A stretch of 64,000 nucleotides of DNA from Flavobacterium sp. Root420 (GTDB taxonomy: Bacteria; Bacteroidota; Bacteroidia; Flavobacteriales; Flavobacteriaceae): contig NZ_LMEF01000034.1 of NCBI RefSeq assembly GCF_001427905.1, forward strand, positions 1-64,000. Direction: 5' to 3'. A program made the translations under genes and the position numbers. Of this stretch, positions 24,998-33,762 are shown piece after piece (the first letter of the stretch is position 1; each line of letters begins with the position of its first letter). The notes under the pieces are model-generated. The model saw nothing but the letters and a program-made list of their open reading frames with translations. It did not search any database and was not told the origin of the DNA.

Positions 24998-25092
24998 TTA
25001 ACCGCAAAGTTCGCTAAGATTTACGCAAAGGACACAAGGAAATTTAAAAACTTTGCGAACCTTGCGTAAATCTTAGCGAACTTTGCGGTTAA
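24998..25092. repeat. Long hairpin with 33-34-bp arms
   Basis: The left arm 24998-25031 (TTAACCGCAAAGTTCGCTAA..) and the right arm 25060-25092 are inverted copies with one bulged base, separated by 28 nt. It abuts the stop of the enoyl-CoA hydratase gene and can act as a terminator for it. Confidence 0.85.
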
Positions 25093-25098
25093 GAAAAA

Positions 25099-25881
25099 TT
25101 ATTTGCCTGTAAATTCAGCCTTTCTTTTCTCTAAAAACGCTGTGGTTCCTTCTTTAAAATCCTGAGTTCCGAAACATTTTCCGAATGATTTTATTTCGGT
25201 TTCAAAACCATCTTTTCCCTCTTTAAAATTCGCATTGATGGCTTTTATTGCCTTTCCGATAGCAAATGGTGCATTTTTAATGATTTTTTGAGCAATTCCG
25301 TTTGTAAATTCAAGAAGTTCCGCCTGAGGCACTACGTGATTTACCAAACCATATTCTTTGGCTTCTTCTGCATTAACCATAGCTGCAGTCATAATCATTT
25401 CCATTGCACGGCCTTTCCCTACTAATTGGGGCAAACGCTGCGTTCCTCCATAACCCGGGATCAATCCTAAAGTTACTTCCGGCAATCCCATTTTTGCATT
25501 GTCTGATGCTACTCTAAAATGACACGCCATTGCCAATTCTAATCCGCCACCAAGAGCAAAACCATTTACGGCAGCAATTACCGGTTTCTTTAAATTTTCT
25601 ATATAATCGAAAAGTGATTCTTGTCCTTCAGCAGCTAATTGTGCTCCTTCAACAACAGTATAATTGGCAAATTCTGAAATATCGGCTCCGGCCACAAAAG
25701 CTTTTTCTCCACTTCCGGTTAAAATAATAACACGAACCTCATCATTTTTACCCAATAATTTGATTGCTTTATTCAGATCACTAATGGTTGCTTTGTTCAA
25801 CGCATTGAGCTTTGTGGGTCTGTTTATGGTTACGGTAGCAATTTTTTCCTCAATAGAAATTAAAAGATTTTCGTAGTTCAT
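25099..25881 (-). CDS. Enoyl-CoA hydratase/isomerase (crotonase family)
   Basis: This 260-residue crotonase hydrates 2-enoyl-CoA in fatty-acid oxidation. NGFALGGGLELAMACHF carries the oxyanion hole and the first catalytic glutamate, and MGLPEVTLGLIPGYGGTQRLP carries the second glutamate, so both acid-base residues of a hydratase are present. The C-terminus ends AFLEKRKAEFTGK. The ATG at 25881 is chosen over an upstream frame that overlaps the kinase gene. It could also act on crotonyl- or methacrylyl-CoA. The neighbours do not narrow the substrate. Confidence 0.9.
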   Translation of the reverse strand: MNYENLLISIEEKIATVTINRPTKLNALNKATISDLNKAIKLLGKNDEVRVIILTGSGEKAFVAGADISEFANYTVVEGAQLAAEGQESLFDYIENLKKPVIAAVNGFALGGGLELAMACHFRVASDNAKMGLPEVTLGLIPGYGGTQRLPQLVGKGRAMEMIMTAAMVNAEEAKEYGLVNHVVPQAELLEFTNGIAQKIIKNAPFAIGKAIKAINANFKEGKDGFETEIKSFGKCFGTQDFKEGTTAFLEKRKAEFTGK

Positions 25882-25891
25882 GGTCGTGGTT

Positions 25892-27364
25892 TTATGAGTT
25901 TGTGATAGGCAAAGAAACGGTAAATGTGGTTCCTTTTCCAAAAGTTGATTCAAAGGTAATTGTTCCTTTGTAATTTTCGATAATGTTTTTTATAATTCCG
26001 AGTCCAAGACCCATTCCACTGGTTTTAGTAGTAAATTTTGGTTCGAAAATTCGGTCAGCATCTTGCTTCTGAATTCCGATTCCGTTGTCTTTTACCGCAA
26101 TTTCAACATTATTATTTCGGCGTTTTACCGTAACCAAAATAGATTTATGAAACTGACTTTCCGGAATTGCCTGCGTTGCATTTTTAACCAAATTGGTAAT
26201 GACACGAATTAATTGTGTACGGTCCATTTTGGAAACGATTTCCTCTTCTTCACTTTCAAAAACAATATAATCTTCGTTGAAAATATCTAACGCCAATTCC
26301 ACAACTTCCACCACATTTAAGGTTTCATTTTGCTGAGCCGGCATCGAAGCAAAATTCGAAAAGGCGGAAGCAACGGCCGTCATCGTATCAATTTGCTGAA
26401 TTAAGGTTTCAGAATAATCGTTTAATTTCTGCTTTACATCAGGCGCTGTCGGATCAAACTTGCGTTGAAAGCTTTGCACGGTCAAACGCATCGGCGTAAG
26501 CGGATTTTTAATTTCGTGTGCCACTTGTTTTGCCATTTCGCGCCACGCTTCTTCACGTTCACTTTGGGCTAGTTTTATGGCACTGGTTTCCAATTTATCG
26601 ACCATTCCGTTATATGCCCGGATCAGGAAATTAACTTCTTTGCTATTCGCCTCTAAAACAATCTTCTCATTTTTCTGATCCAGATTCGTTTCTTCCAGTT
26701 TATCAGAAATCGTTTTAAGGGATTTGGTAATATAAGTTGAAAGAAAATAAGCCAAGGCAAATGCGACAATCAGCATAAAAGAATATACCTGACTTAAACG
26801 AATCAGGAAAGTATTCAACTCATTGTCATAATAACCGTCGTCTTCTAAATAAGGAAGATTTAGAATTCCGAGTGGTTTGAATTTCTCATCTTTTATCAAA
26901 CTATATGATGATCTGTTTTTGACTCCATCAATAGTTTTAATGTCTACAAATCGCTTTTCAATAGAAGACCGAACCAATTTCAGGATATAATCGGGAACTG
27001 GAGGTGCTACTTTATCAACCGCAAAAGATTCTTTGGAGGATTTCAGCAATTTTCCGTCAAGGCTGTAAATATTGATTTCGATTTTGTGAATTTGGGCCAA
27101 TTCATGGATTTTATCTTTAAAAATCAAATCTAAATTGGCAGTTTTTAAAGGATAAGTGGTAGTCGAAAGCACGTAGTTGATATGTTCTTTTACGGCATTT
27201 TCTTTACGCTCCAAACGTTCCTGATGGTATTCTTTGGCTTCATTCTTAAACTGAATAATCGAAATGGAAGCCAATAAAAAAGATGCCACAACAATCAATA
27301 CAATCATCGAAAGGAAAATCCTTACACGAAGAGAAAGCATTGACATTTTGAAGTTGTTAAACAT
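25892..27364 (-). CDS. Membrane sensor histidine kinase (NtrY-like)
   Basis: This 490-residue kinase has two membrane helices (about 12-32 and 195-215) around a periplasmic sensor, a HAMP region (about 215-265), the phospho-acceptor box AHEIKNPLTPMRLT (H near 283), the N box NLVKNATQAIP and glycine boxes DNGIGIQ and GMGLGLGIIK. The H-box resembles NtrY-type kinases. No response regulator is encoded next to it, so it is an orphan. The sensed signal is unknown. Its C-terminus is 11 bp from the next gene start. Confidence 0.92.
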   Translation of the reverse strand: MFNNFKMSMLSLRVRIFLSMIVLIVVASFLLASISIIQFKNEAKEYHQERLERKENAVKEHINYVLSTTTYPLKTANLDLIFKDKIHELAQIHKIEINIYSLDGKLLKSSKESFAVDKVAPPVPDYILKLVRSSIEKRFVDIKTIDGVKNRSSYSLIKDEKFKPLGILNLPYLEDDGYYDNELNTFLIRLSQVYSFMLIVAFALAYFLSTYITKSLKTISDKLEETNLDQKNEKIVLEANSKEVNFLIRAYNGMVDKLETSAIKLAQSEREEAWREMAKQVAHEIKNPLTPMRLTVQSFQRKFDPTAPDVKQKLNDYSETLIQQIDTMTAVASAFSNFASMPAQQNETLNVVEVVELALDIFNEDYIVFESEEEEIVSKMDRTQLIRVITNLVKNATQAIPESQFHKSILVTVKRRNNNVEIAVKDNGIGIQKQDADRIFEPKFTTKTSGMGLGLGIIKNIIENYKGTITFESTFGKGTTFTVSLPITNS

Positions 27365-27436
27365 ATTTTTTGTTTTGTTTGTTTCAGGTTTCAGGTTGTG
27401 TCGCGGATGGCAACTTGAAACCTGAAACTAAAAAAA

Positions 27437-27985
27437 CTATTTTCTTTCTCGAATTCTTTTGTAAAAACGGAAGCCCAGCATGATTAAAACGGAGAATAAA
27501 ACAATTCCTATTACGCCGAAAATCCAGTTGACGGCACTTTTTAAAACTACTAAAAACACTACGGCAAATAGTATGATTGTAGCACCTTCATTCCATAAAC
27601 GCATGAAATTGTTGGAATATTTTACCTCATCATTTTGCAATTGTTTGAAAATTTGATGGCATTTTGCGTGATATAAATATAAAAGAAAAACAAAACACAA
27701 TTTTACATACATCCACGGCATTTTAAGCCAGGCGTTTCCTAAATCAGTAAAAAATAACATCCAAAAAGCAAAAATACTAGCCAAAATTGCTGATGGCCAC
27801 GTGATAATGTACCACAAACGGTAGGCCATTATTTTGTACTGTGCCTGCAAAATTTCCTTTTCAGGAGATGGTTTTTCGTTGGCTTCAATTTGATATACAA
27901 ACAAACGCACAATATAAAACAATCCTGCAAACCATGTGATTACAAAAATAAGATGCAGCGATTTTAGATAATTATAATATTCCAT
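27437..27985 (-). CDS. hemJ: Protoporphyrinogen oxidase HemJ
   Basis: This 182-residue membrane protein belongs to the HemJ (UPF0093) family, which oxidises protoporphyrinogen IX to protoporphyrin IX. The conserved His and Trp near the N-terminus (SLHLIFVITWFAGLFYIVRLFVY), the internal WPSA, and a KMPWMYVKL segment are family landmarks, with four membrane helices. It sits next to hemH on the same strand and close to the remaining heme genes, which supports the role. Length is slightly longer than typical short homologues. Confidence 0.88.
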   Translation of the reverse strand: MEYYNYLKSLHLIFVITWFAGLFYIVRLFVYQIEANEKPSPEKEILQAQYKIMAYRLWYIITWPSAILASIFAFWMLFFTDLGNAWLKMPWMYVKLCFVFLLYLYHAKCHQIFKQLQNDEVKYSNNFMRLWNEGATIILFAVVFLVVLKSAVNWIFGVIGIVLFSVLIMLGFRFYKRIRERK

Positions 27986-28071
27986 GCTTTTTGTTTCAGG
28001 TTTGAGGTTTCAGGTTTTTTAAAGTTGATTTTCACGCAACAATCTTTGTTCTTTACTCTTTACTCTATTTT

Positions 28072-29088
28072 CTATTTTTTAGCCCAATCGTTAATCCAGT
28101 TACTCACGGTCTGGCACCACTCATCATCATCATTCAAACACGGAATCGCCAAGAATTCTTCTCCTCCTTTTGCTTCAAAATCTTCTTTGGCACGCATTGC
28201 GATTTCTTCAAGGGTTTCTAAACAATCCGAAACAAAAGCTGGTGTTACAACTGCCAATTTCTTGATTCCTTTTGCTGGCATTTTATCAATTTCAACATCC
28301 GTGTAAGGTTCTAACCATTTGTCTCCGGCTAAACGCGATTGGAAAGTCAAACTGTATTTATCAGCTGGAATTCCTAATAATTTTACGACCTGTCTTGTTG
28401 TTTCATAACATTGATGGCGGTAACAGAAATCGTGTGCCGGTGAAGGCGTATTGCAACATGATCCATCTATCTTACAATGTGATTTTGTTACATCGGTTTT
28501 GCGAATATGACGCTCCGGAATTCCGTGATACGAGAATAACAAATGATCATAATCAAAACCAACTAAATGTTTCTGAATCGAATCGGCTAAATTCCTGATG
28601 TAATCTGGTTTGTTATAAAAGGCAGGAACATCAGTAAAAGTCATATGAGGAAATTTCTTCTTGCGGATTTCTTCTGCTTTAACTAAAATTGTCAAAGTCG
28701 ATGCCATCGCATATTGCGGATACAACGGAAAAAGCATTACTTCAGTTACTCCTTTTTCGTGCAATTCCTGCAGTCCTTTTTCGATAGTCATAGTACCATA
28801 ACGCATGGCAAGCGAAACAGGAACGTTCACTAAAGGCTGTACTTTTTTCTGCATTCTTTCAGAAAGGACTACTAACGGAGAACCTTCTTCCCACCAGATT
28901 TTCTTGTAAGCATGCGCTGATTCTTCCGGTCTTTTTCTTAAAATGATTCCACGAACCAAGAATGCTCTTAACAAATACGGAACATCGATCACGTATTTAT
29001 CCATTAAAAATTCGTCTAAATACGGTTTTACATCTTTTGGTTCCGGACTTTCTGGAGATCCTAAGTTTACTAATAATACGCCTTTCAT
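28072..29088 (-). CDS. hemH: Ferrochelatase
   Basis: This 338-residue enzyme inserts Fe2+ into protoporphyrin IX, the last step of heme synthesis (or, in the coproporphyrin-type pathway, into coproporphyrin). Family landmarks are VNLGSPESPE, FSYHGIPERHIRK with the metal-site His, and SPAHDFCYRHQCYETT. It is encoded beside hemJ, which favours the protoporphyrin route. It lies on the minus strand, apart from the main plus-strand heme genes. The overlapping plus-strand frames are shadows. Confidence 0.93.
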   Translation of the reverse strand: MKGVLLVNLGSPESPEPKDVKPYLDEFLMDKYVIDVPYLLRAFLVRGIILRKRPEESAHAYKKIWWEEGSPLVVLSERMQKKVQPLVNVPVSLAMRYGTMTIEKGLQELHEKGVTEVMLFPLYPQYAMASTLTILVKAEEIRKKKFPHMTFTDVPAFYNKPDYIRNLADSIQKHLVGFDYDHLLFSYHGIPERHIRKTDVTKSHCKIDGSCCNTPSPAHDFCYRHQCYETTRQVVKLLGIPADKYSLTFQSRLAGDKWLEPYTDVEIDKMPAKGIKKLAVVTPAFVSDCLETLEEIAMRAKEDFEAKGGEEFLAIPCLNDDDEWCQTVSNWINDWAKK

Positions 29089-29170
29089 TTATTCTTTTGC
29101 TTTAAGCTTTGTTTTTGTTTTAATTTTCGGCAAAAGTAGAACTTGCTACTTTTTAGAAATATGATATTTA

Positions 29171-29581
29171 TTACTTTTTGATTATACTCTGATTTGTAAA
29201 ATCGATATAATCCTTATCTTGATCTTTTCTTTTATTTTTCTTTTCTGCCAAACATTCGATTTCTCCATTTTTTATATTAACAAAAGCAATACGGTTTTTA
29301 CCAAAAGAAACTTTTAATTTTCCACTTCCTATAAAAACAGAATTAATTTCAACTTTCCTTTTTCCGCAGTTTTTAATAACATCTGCTTTCCATTTAATAG
29401 TGTCATTTTGAACTGCTATCAAGATTTTATCTTTCTTTTCTATATAAAAAGTTATTCCGCCTAGACATTCCATTCCCTCTAATTTCGACAACTTATTGTA
29501 ATCAATTTTAGAAATCTCCTGAGCTTTTATATTTTGAAATCCCAATACAAAGAACATTAAAAGTAAAAATGCCTTTTTCAT
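29171..29581 (-). CDS. Secreted protein of unknown function
   Basis: This 136-residue protein has a signal peptide (1-20, IKAQ) and no recognised domain. The mature part is beta-rich, basic toward the end (AEKKNKRKDQDKD) and has two Cys pairs, C39 and C73, plus C111. It stops 4 bp before the upstream AraC gene's stop on the same strand, so the two may be co-transcribed. I cannot assign a role. Confidence 0.65.
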   Translation of the reverse strand: MKKAFLLLMFFVLGFQNIKAQEISKIDYNKLSKLEGMECLGGITFYIEKKDKILIAVQNDTIKWKADVIKNCGKRKVEINSVFIGSGKLKVSFGKNRIAFVNIKNGEIECLAEKKNKRKDQDKDYIDFTNQSIIKK

Positions 29582-29584
29582 TAA

Positions 29585-30457
29585 TTAAACATTCGTATTA
29601 ATCGACATCAAATACTTTTTCGGAGTTGTGGCAAATTTCTTTTTGAACGCCGCGATGAAATGACTTCCCGTGCTATAACCTATTTTCAATCCAACTTCGT
29701 TTACATTATAAGAACCACTATCTAATAGTTTTCGGGCGAAATCCATTTTGTAATCGAAAAGAAAACCGTAAACTGTATCGCCGTAAATTTGTTTGAAACC
29801 CATTTTTAGTTTCTTCAAATTCAAACCAATTTCATCGGCCAATTCTTGTAAACCAGGAGGTTCAGCCATATTGGCGATGATGATTTCTTTGGCTTTTCGA
29901 ATTTTCAAAACGTTATCTTCATCAATCAAAAACGGACATTGCTCTGCGTTTGGATCTTCTGTTCGATTAAAATACAGACTCAACAATTCGTATCCTTTTC
30001 CTTTATAATAAAGGTTTTTTATCGACGGATGAAGGTTATAATGAAACAACTGACTCAACACAATAGCCATAGAAGGACTGATATTTCCTTCGTTATAATA
30101 TTTTTTGTCCTTATTATCAGGACTTAAAAAAGTAATATAATCTGCTTCCGCAGAAAACAACGCGTGAAATTTCTTGATCGATACAATAACTGAAATTACC
30201 CAGGAATTTGGAGCCAACTCTAAATTCAGCGGTAATTCTTTCTGTGGATTGTACAAAAGCAATGATTTTTCTTCCTTCAAATCTAAGGCATAAGTACCCT
30301 GATTAAACAAGAATTTAGCATTGCCTTTTATCCCGAAGTGAAACTGTATCAGACCACTACCAACTTCATGCTGTCCAAAAAACGGCTCTGAACTGTCGTT
30401 TTGAAAACGGATCAGCGTAAAGTCGTCTTCAATTTTTATAATTTCCTGAGAACTCAT
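29585..30457 (-). CDS. AraC-family transcriptional regulator
   Basis: This 290-residue protein has an N-terminal sensor of about 180 residues and a C-terminal pair of helix-turn-helix motifs (about 190-290) with the LKKLKMGFKQIYGDTV and VGLKIGYSTGSHFIAAFKKKF phrases. It is encoded divergently from hemA across a 227-bp gap, so it probably regulates heme synthesis. AraC-type regulators beside hemA are common in flavobacteria. The inducer is unknown. The sensor domain does not match a sugar-binding cupin closely. Confidence 0.88.
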   Translation of the reverse strand: MSSQEIIKIEDDFTLIRFQNDSSEPFFGQHEVGSGLIQFHFGIKGNAKFLFNQGTYALDLKEEKSLLLYNPQKELPLNLELAPNSWVISVIVSIKKFHALFSAEADYITFLSPDNKDKKYYNEGNISPSMAIVLSQLFHYNLHPSIKNLYYKGKGYELLSLYFNRTEDPNAEQCPFLIDEDNVLKIRKAKEIIIANMAEPPGLQELADEIGLNLKKLKMGFKQIYGDTVYGFLFDYKMDFARKLLDSGSYNVNEVGLKIGYSTGSHFIAAFKKKFATTPKKYLMSINTNV

Positions 30458-30652
30458 AGCGATATTTTTTTGAAACTAAAATCACAGCCAAAGGGAAATG
30501 TTATTTAGAATCACTCTAAACAAATCATTTCAAACGACTTGATTTTGCTACAAAAATAATGTTTTTTACACAAAAACAGACGTTTAGAAACAAAAAAACA
30601 TATAGCGATACAAATAGTACTTTGAGCGTTACTTTTATAACTACTATAATAA

Positions 30653-30660
30653 TAATTTTG
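30653..30660 (+). promoter_or_regulatory. Putative hemA -7 box
   Basis: TAATTTTG matches TAnnTTTG and lies 24 bp before the ATG at 30685. No well-spaced -33 TTG is visible, so activation by a regulator such as the divergent AraC protein would be plausible. Confidence 0.5.
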
Positions 30661-30684
30661 TTGCACTTTTATGAAAGTGAATAT

Positions 30685-31935
30685 ATGGAAAACAATAATG
30701 TACCGAAACACCTCTATTTTTATTCAGTTGGTCTGAGTTATAAAAAAGCTGATGCTGAGGTCAGAGGTCAATTTAGTTTGGATGCAGTTGCGAAGACTCG
30801 TTTGCTGGAACAGGCTAAAACAGAAGGAATAGAAAGTTTAATTGTCACTTCGACTTGCAACAGAACCGAAATTTACGGTTTTGCTGAACATCCATTTCAA
30901 TTAATAAAACTGATTTGCGATAATAGTAACGGATCTGTAGATGCTTTCCAAAAAGTGGGATTCGTTTATAAAAATCAGGAAGCTATAAATCATTTGTTTC
31001 GCGTAGGTACTGGTTTAGATAGTCAGATTCTGGGCGATTTCGAGATTATATCTCAAATCAAAACTAGTTTTACCCATTCTAAATCTATGGGTTTAGCCAA
31101 TACTTTTATGGAAAGATTGGTAAACGCTGTGATTCAGGCGAGCAAAAAAATCAAAAACGAAACAGAAATTAGTTCCGGAGCAACTTCGGTTTCTTTTGCA
31201 TCGGTTCAATACATTATGAAAAATGTAGAAGATATCGGGAATAAAAACATTTTACTTTTCGGAACAGGAAAAATCGGAAGAAATACTTGTGAAAATCTGG
31301 TAAAACACACCAAAAACGAACATATCACTTTAATCAACCGAACTAAAGACAAAGCTGAGAAATTGGCCGGAAAACTAAATTTGATTGTTAAAGATTATTC
31401 GGAGCTGCATTTAGAACTTCAAAAAGCAGATGTTGTGGTTGTCGCTACAGGCGCTCAAAACCCAACGGTTGACAAAGCCATCTTAAATCTTAAAAAACCT
31501 TTATTGATTTTAGACTTATCGATTCCGAAAAACGTGAATGAAAATGTTGAGGAATTAGAAGGTGTAACTTTGATTCACATGGATTATTTGTCGCAATTGA
31601 CAGATGAAACATTGGAAAACAGAAAATTACATATTCCGGCGGCTGAAGCTATTATCGAAGAAATCAAAGAAGAATTTGTTGTTTGGATGAAAGGCAGAAA
31701 ATTTGCCCCAACGATCAATGCTTTAAAAGAAAAACTGAATGCGATTAAAGATTCAGAATTAAACTTTCAAAGCAAAAAAATTACTGATTTCAATGAGGCT
31801 CAGGCTGAAATCATCAGTAACAGAATCATTCAAAAAATCACTACACATTTCGCAAACCACTTAAAAGACGACGACACCATGGTCGATGAAAGCATCGAAT
31901 GGATCGAAAAAGTCTTCAAAATAAAAGCATCTTAA
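30685..31935 (+). CDS. hemA: Glutamyl-tRNA reductase
   Basis: This 416-residue enzyme reduces glutamyl-tRNA to glutamate-1-semialdehyde, the first committed step of C5 heme synthesis. The catalytic cysteine is C58 in VTSTCNRTEIYG. The Rossmann domain starts GTGKIGRNTCENL, and a C-terminal dimerisation helix follows. I use the ATG at 30685; the longer frame starting 30559 lies in the promoter. hemL, the next enzyme, is not in the window. The frame ends with no neighbour overlap, 107 bp before hemC. Confidence 0.94.
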   Translation: MENNNVPKHLYFYSVGLSYKKADAEVRGQFSLDAVAKTRLLEQAKTEGIESLIVTSTCNRTEIYGFAEHPFQLIKLICDNSNGSVDAFQKVGFVYKNQEAINHLFRVGTGLDSQILGDFEIISQIKTSFTHSKSMGLANTFMERLVNAVIQASKKIKNETEISSGATSVSFASVQYIMKNVEDIGNKNILLFGTGKIGRNTCENLVKHTKNEHITLINRTKDKAEKLAGKLNLIVKDYSELHLELQKADVVVVATGAQNPTVDKAILNLKKPLLILDLSIPKNVNENVEELEGVTLIHMDYLSQLTDETLENRKLHIPAAEAIIEEIKEEFVVWMKGRKFAPTINALKEKLNAIKDSELNFQSKKITDFNEAQAEIISNRIIQKITTHFANHLKDDDTMVDESIEWIEKVFKIKAS

Positions 31936-31945
31936 AAACATAAAC

Positions 31946-32032
31946 TTTTCACCATATAAGTCAATAAGTTCATTAAATTACAGCTATTTACGAATTGCTT
32001 AAATTTACTTATATAACTTATATGGTGGAAAA
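31946..32032. repeat. Inverted repeat between hemA and hemC
   Basis: Arms CACCATATAAGT (left, about 31950-31961) and ACTTATATGGTG (right, about 32016-32027) pair, with further inverted words such as AAGTCAATAAGT inside. It could form a stable hairpin between the two heme genes. Confidence 0.7.
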
Positions 32033-32042
32033 ACCGTAAAAA

Positions 32043-32966
32043 ATGGCTGAAAAAATTATCAGAATAGGAACTCGCGATAGCGAATTGGCACTTTGGCAAG
32101 CACATACTGTCGAGAAAAAACTAAACGATTTGGGTTATAAAACTGAGATTGTTGCGGTAAAATCTACAGGTGATATTATTTTGGACAAACCGCTTTACGA
32201 ACTTGGCATTACCGGAATTTTTACTAAAACACTGGATGTTGCCATGATTAACGGCGATTGTGATATTGCTGTTCACTCCATGAAAGATGTTCCAACCGCA
32301 TTGCCAAAAGGTATTGTTCAGGCTGCTGTTTTAGAAAGAGCCAATGTTTTAGATATTTTAGTTTTTAAAGGAATTCCTGATTTTAATCAGCCAAGTACAA
32401 TTGCAACCGGAAGTTTGCGTCGCCAGGCTTTATGGTTCAATAAATACCCTAATCATACGGTGGTTGACTTACGCGGAAACGTAAACACACGTATGCAAAA
32501 ATTACAAGACAATAACTGGGATGGAGCTGTTTTTGCTGCTGCAGGTTTGGAACGCATCAACCTTAAACCAGAAAACTATATCAATTTAGACTGGATGATT
32601 CCCGCGCCGGCACAAGGAGCAATGCTTGTAGTGGCAATGGAAAATGACAATTATACTTTAGACGCACTTTCTCAGTTAAATCATATTGAAACGGAAATCT
32701 GTACGTATATCGAACGTCAGTTTTTGAGAACGCTTGAAGGTGGCTGTACTGCCCCAATTGGAGCTTTGGTCACTTATAATGAAGACGAAGATACTTTACA
32801 TTTTCAAGGGGTTTTACTTTCTGTTGACGGAAAACAAAAACTGGAAATCGAAAAAACCGTTGACATTTCAGAATGGAAAAAATTAGGTTTCCACTCGGCG
32901 CAAGAAATTCTAAACAACGGCGGAACCGAATTGATGCAATCTATTAAAGAATCTTTAAAAAAATAA
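32043..32966 (+). CDS. hemC: Hydroxymethylbilane synthase
   Basis: This 307-residue enzyme polymerises four porphobilinogens. It binds its dipyrromethane cofactor through the cysteine in LEGGCTAPIGA (C235). The N-terminal IRIGTRDSELALWQA and IAVHSMKDVPTALP motifs are diagnostic. hemD follows with a one-base overlap (32966), a typical hemC-hemD coupling that hands the unstable linear tetrapyrrole to the next enzyme. Length is normal. Confidence 0.95.
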   Translation: MAEKIIRIGTRDSELALWQAHTVEKKLNDLGYKTEIVAVKSTGDIILDKPLYELGITGIFTKTLDVAMINGDCDIAVHSMKDVPTALPKGIVQAAVLERANVLDILVFKGIPDFNQPSTIATGSLRRQALWFNKYPNHTVVDLRGNVNTRMQKLQDNNWDGAVFAAAGLERINLKPENYINLDWMIPAPAQGAMLVVAMENDNYTLDALSQLNHIETEICTYIERQFLRTLEGGCTAPIGALVTYNEDEDTLHFQGVLLSVDGKQKLEIEKTVDISEWKKLGFHSAQEILNNGGTELMQSIKESLKK

Positions 32967-33640
32967 TGGCAAAATCAATTCAAATATTATCCACAAAAAA
33001 GCTATCGGGCGAACAAAAACAAGCATTAACTAATGCTAATATAGAAGTTACTGATACCGATTTCATTCAGACTCAAAATAAATCTTTCGAACTAAAAGAC
33101 CTCAACGAAAATTTGATCTTTACAAGTCAGAATGCTGTTCATAGTATTTTGTCACACCCAAAAGCGGAAGAATTAAAAAGTAAAAATGTTTTTTGCGTTG
33201 GCTTAAAAACCAAGATTTTACTTTCTGAAAGTGGCTTTAATGTTGTGGCTTATACCGGTTATGCTTCAGATTTGGCTGAAATCATCACTTTGATTTACAG
33301 AAATGAAAGTTTCACGTTTTTTAGTGGAAACCTTCGCAGAGAAACTTTGCCTCAAGCTTTAAAAGATGCCGAGGTAAAATTTAATGAAATCCAGGTTTAC
33401 GATACATCATTAACACCTCAGAAAATAAAAACAGCTGTTGATGCGATCTTATTTTTCAGTCCGTCTGGCGTTGAAAGTTATTTGAAAGACCATACCATCA
33501 AAAAAGAAACCTGCTTTTGTATTGGAGAAACCACTGCAGAAGCTTTACATAAAATTACCAAAAACATCATCATAGCAGATCAGCCAACGGTTGAAGATGT
33601 GATTGAGGATGTAATTGTTGAATACAGCAATAAGCTTTAA
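32966..33640 (+). CDS. hemD: Uroporphyrinogen-III synthase
   Basis: This 224-residue protein closes hydroxymethylbilane to uroporphyrinogen III. HemD sequences are weakly conserved; support comes from length, the two-domain pattern with TSQNAVHSI and FFSPSGVESYL followed by CIGETTAEAL, and the one-base overlap with hemC. The two segments are the usual substrate-cleft signatures. A repeat-rich gap separates it from hemE. Confidence 0.9.
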   Translation: MAKSIQILSTKKLSGEQKQALTNANIEVTDTDFIQTQNKSFELKDLNENLIFTSQNAVHSILSHPKAEELKSKNVFCVGLKTKILLSESGFNVVAYTGYASDLAEIITLIYRNESFTFFSGNLRRETLPQALKDAEVKFNEIQVYDTSLTPQKIKTAVDAILFFSPSGVESYLKDHTIKKETCFCIGETTAEALHKITKNIIIADQPTVEDVIEDVIVEYSNKL

Positions 33641-33757
33641 GCCTTAGGCAATAAGCATAAATTAATACTGCTATAGGCTTTAAGCAATAAGCCATAAGCA
33701 CAAAAAAATAACACAAACAAACGCTTAAAGCCTAAAGCTTAAAGCCTAAAGCCATAA
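33641..33757. repeat. Repeat-rich intergenic region before hemE
   Basis: Recurring words AAGCCTTAGG, CTTTAAGCAATAAGCC and AAAGCCTAAAGCTTAAAGCC occur in both orientations and can pair as hairpins. The region gives no reading frame. Confidence 0.7.
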
Positions 33758-33762
33758 AAGAA

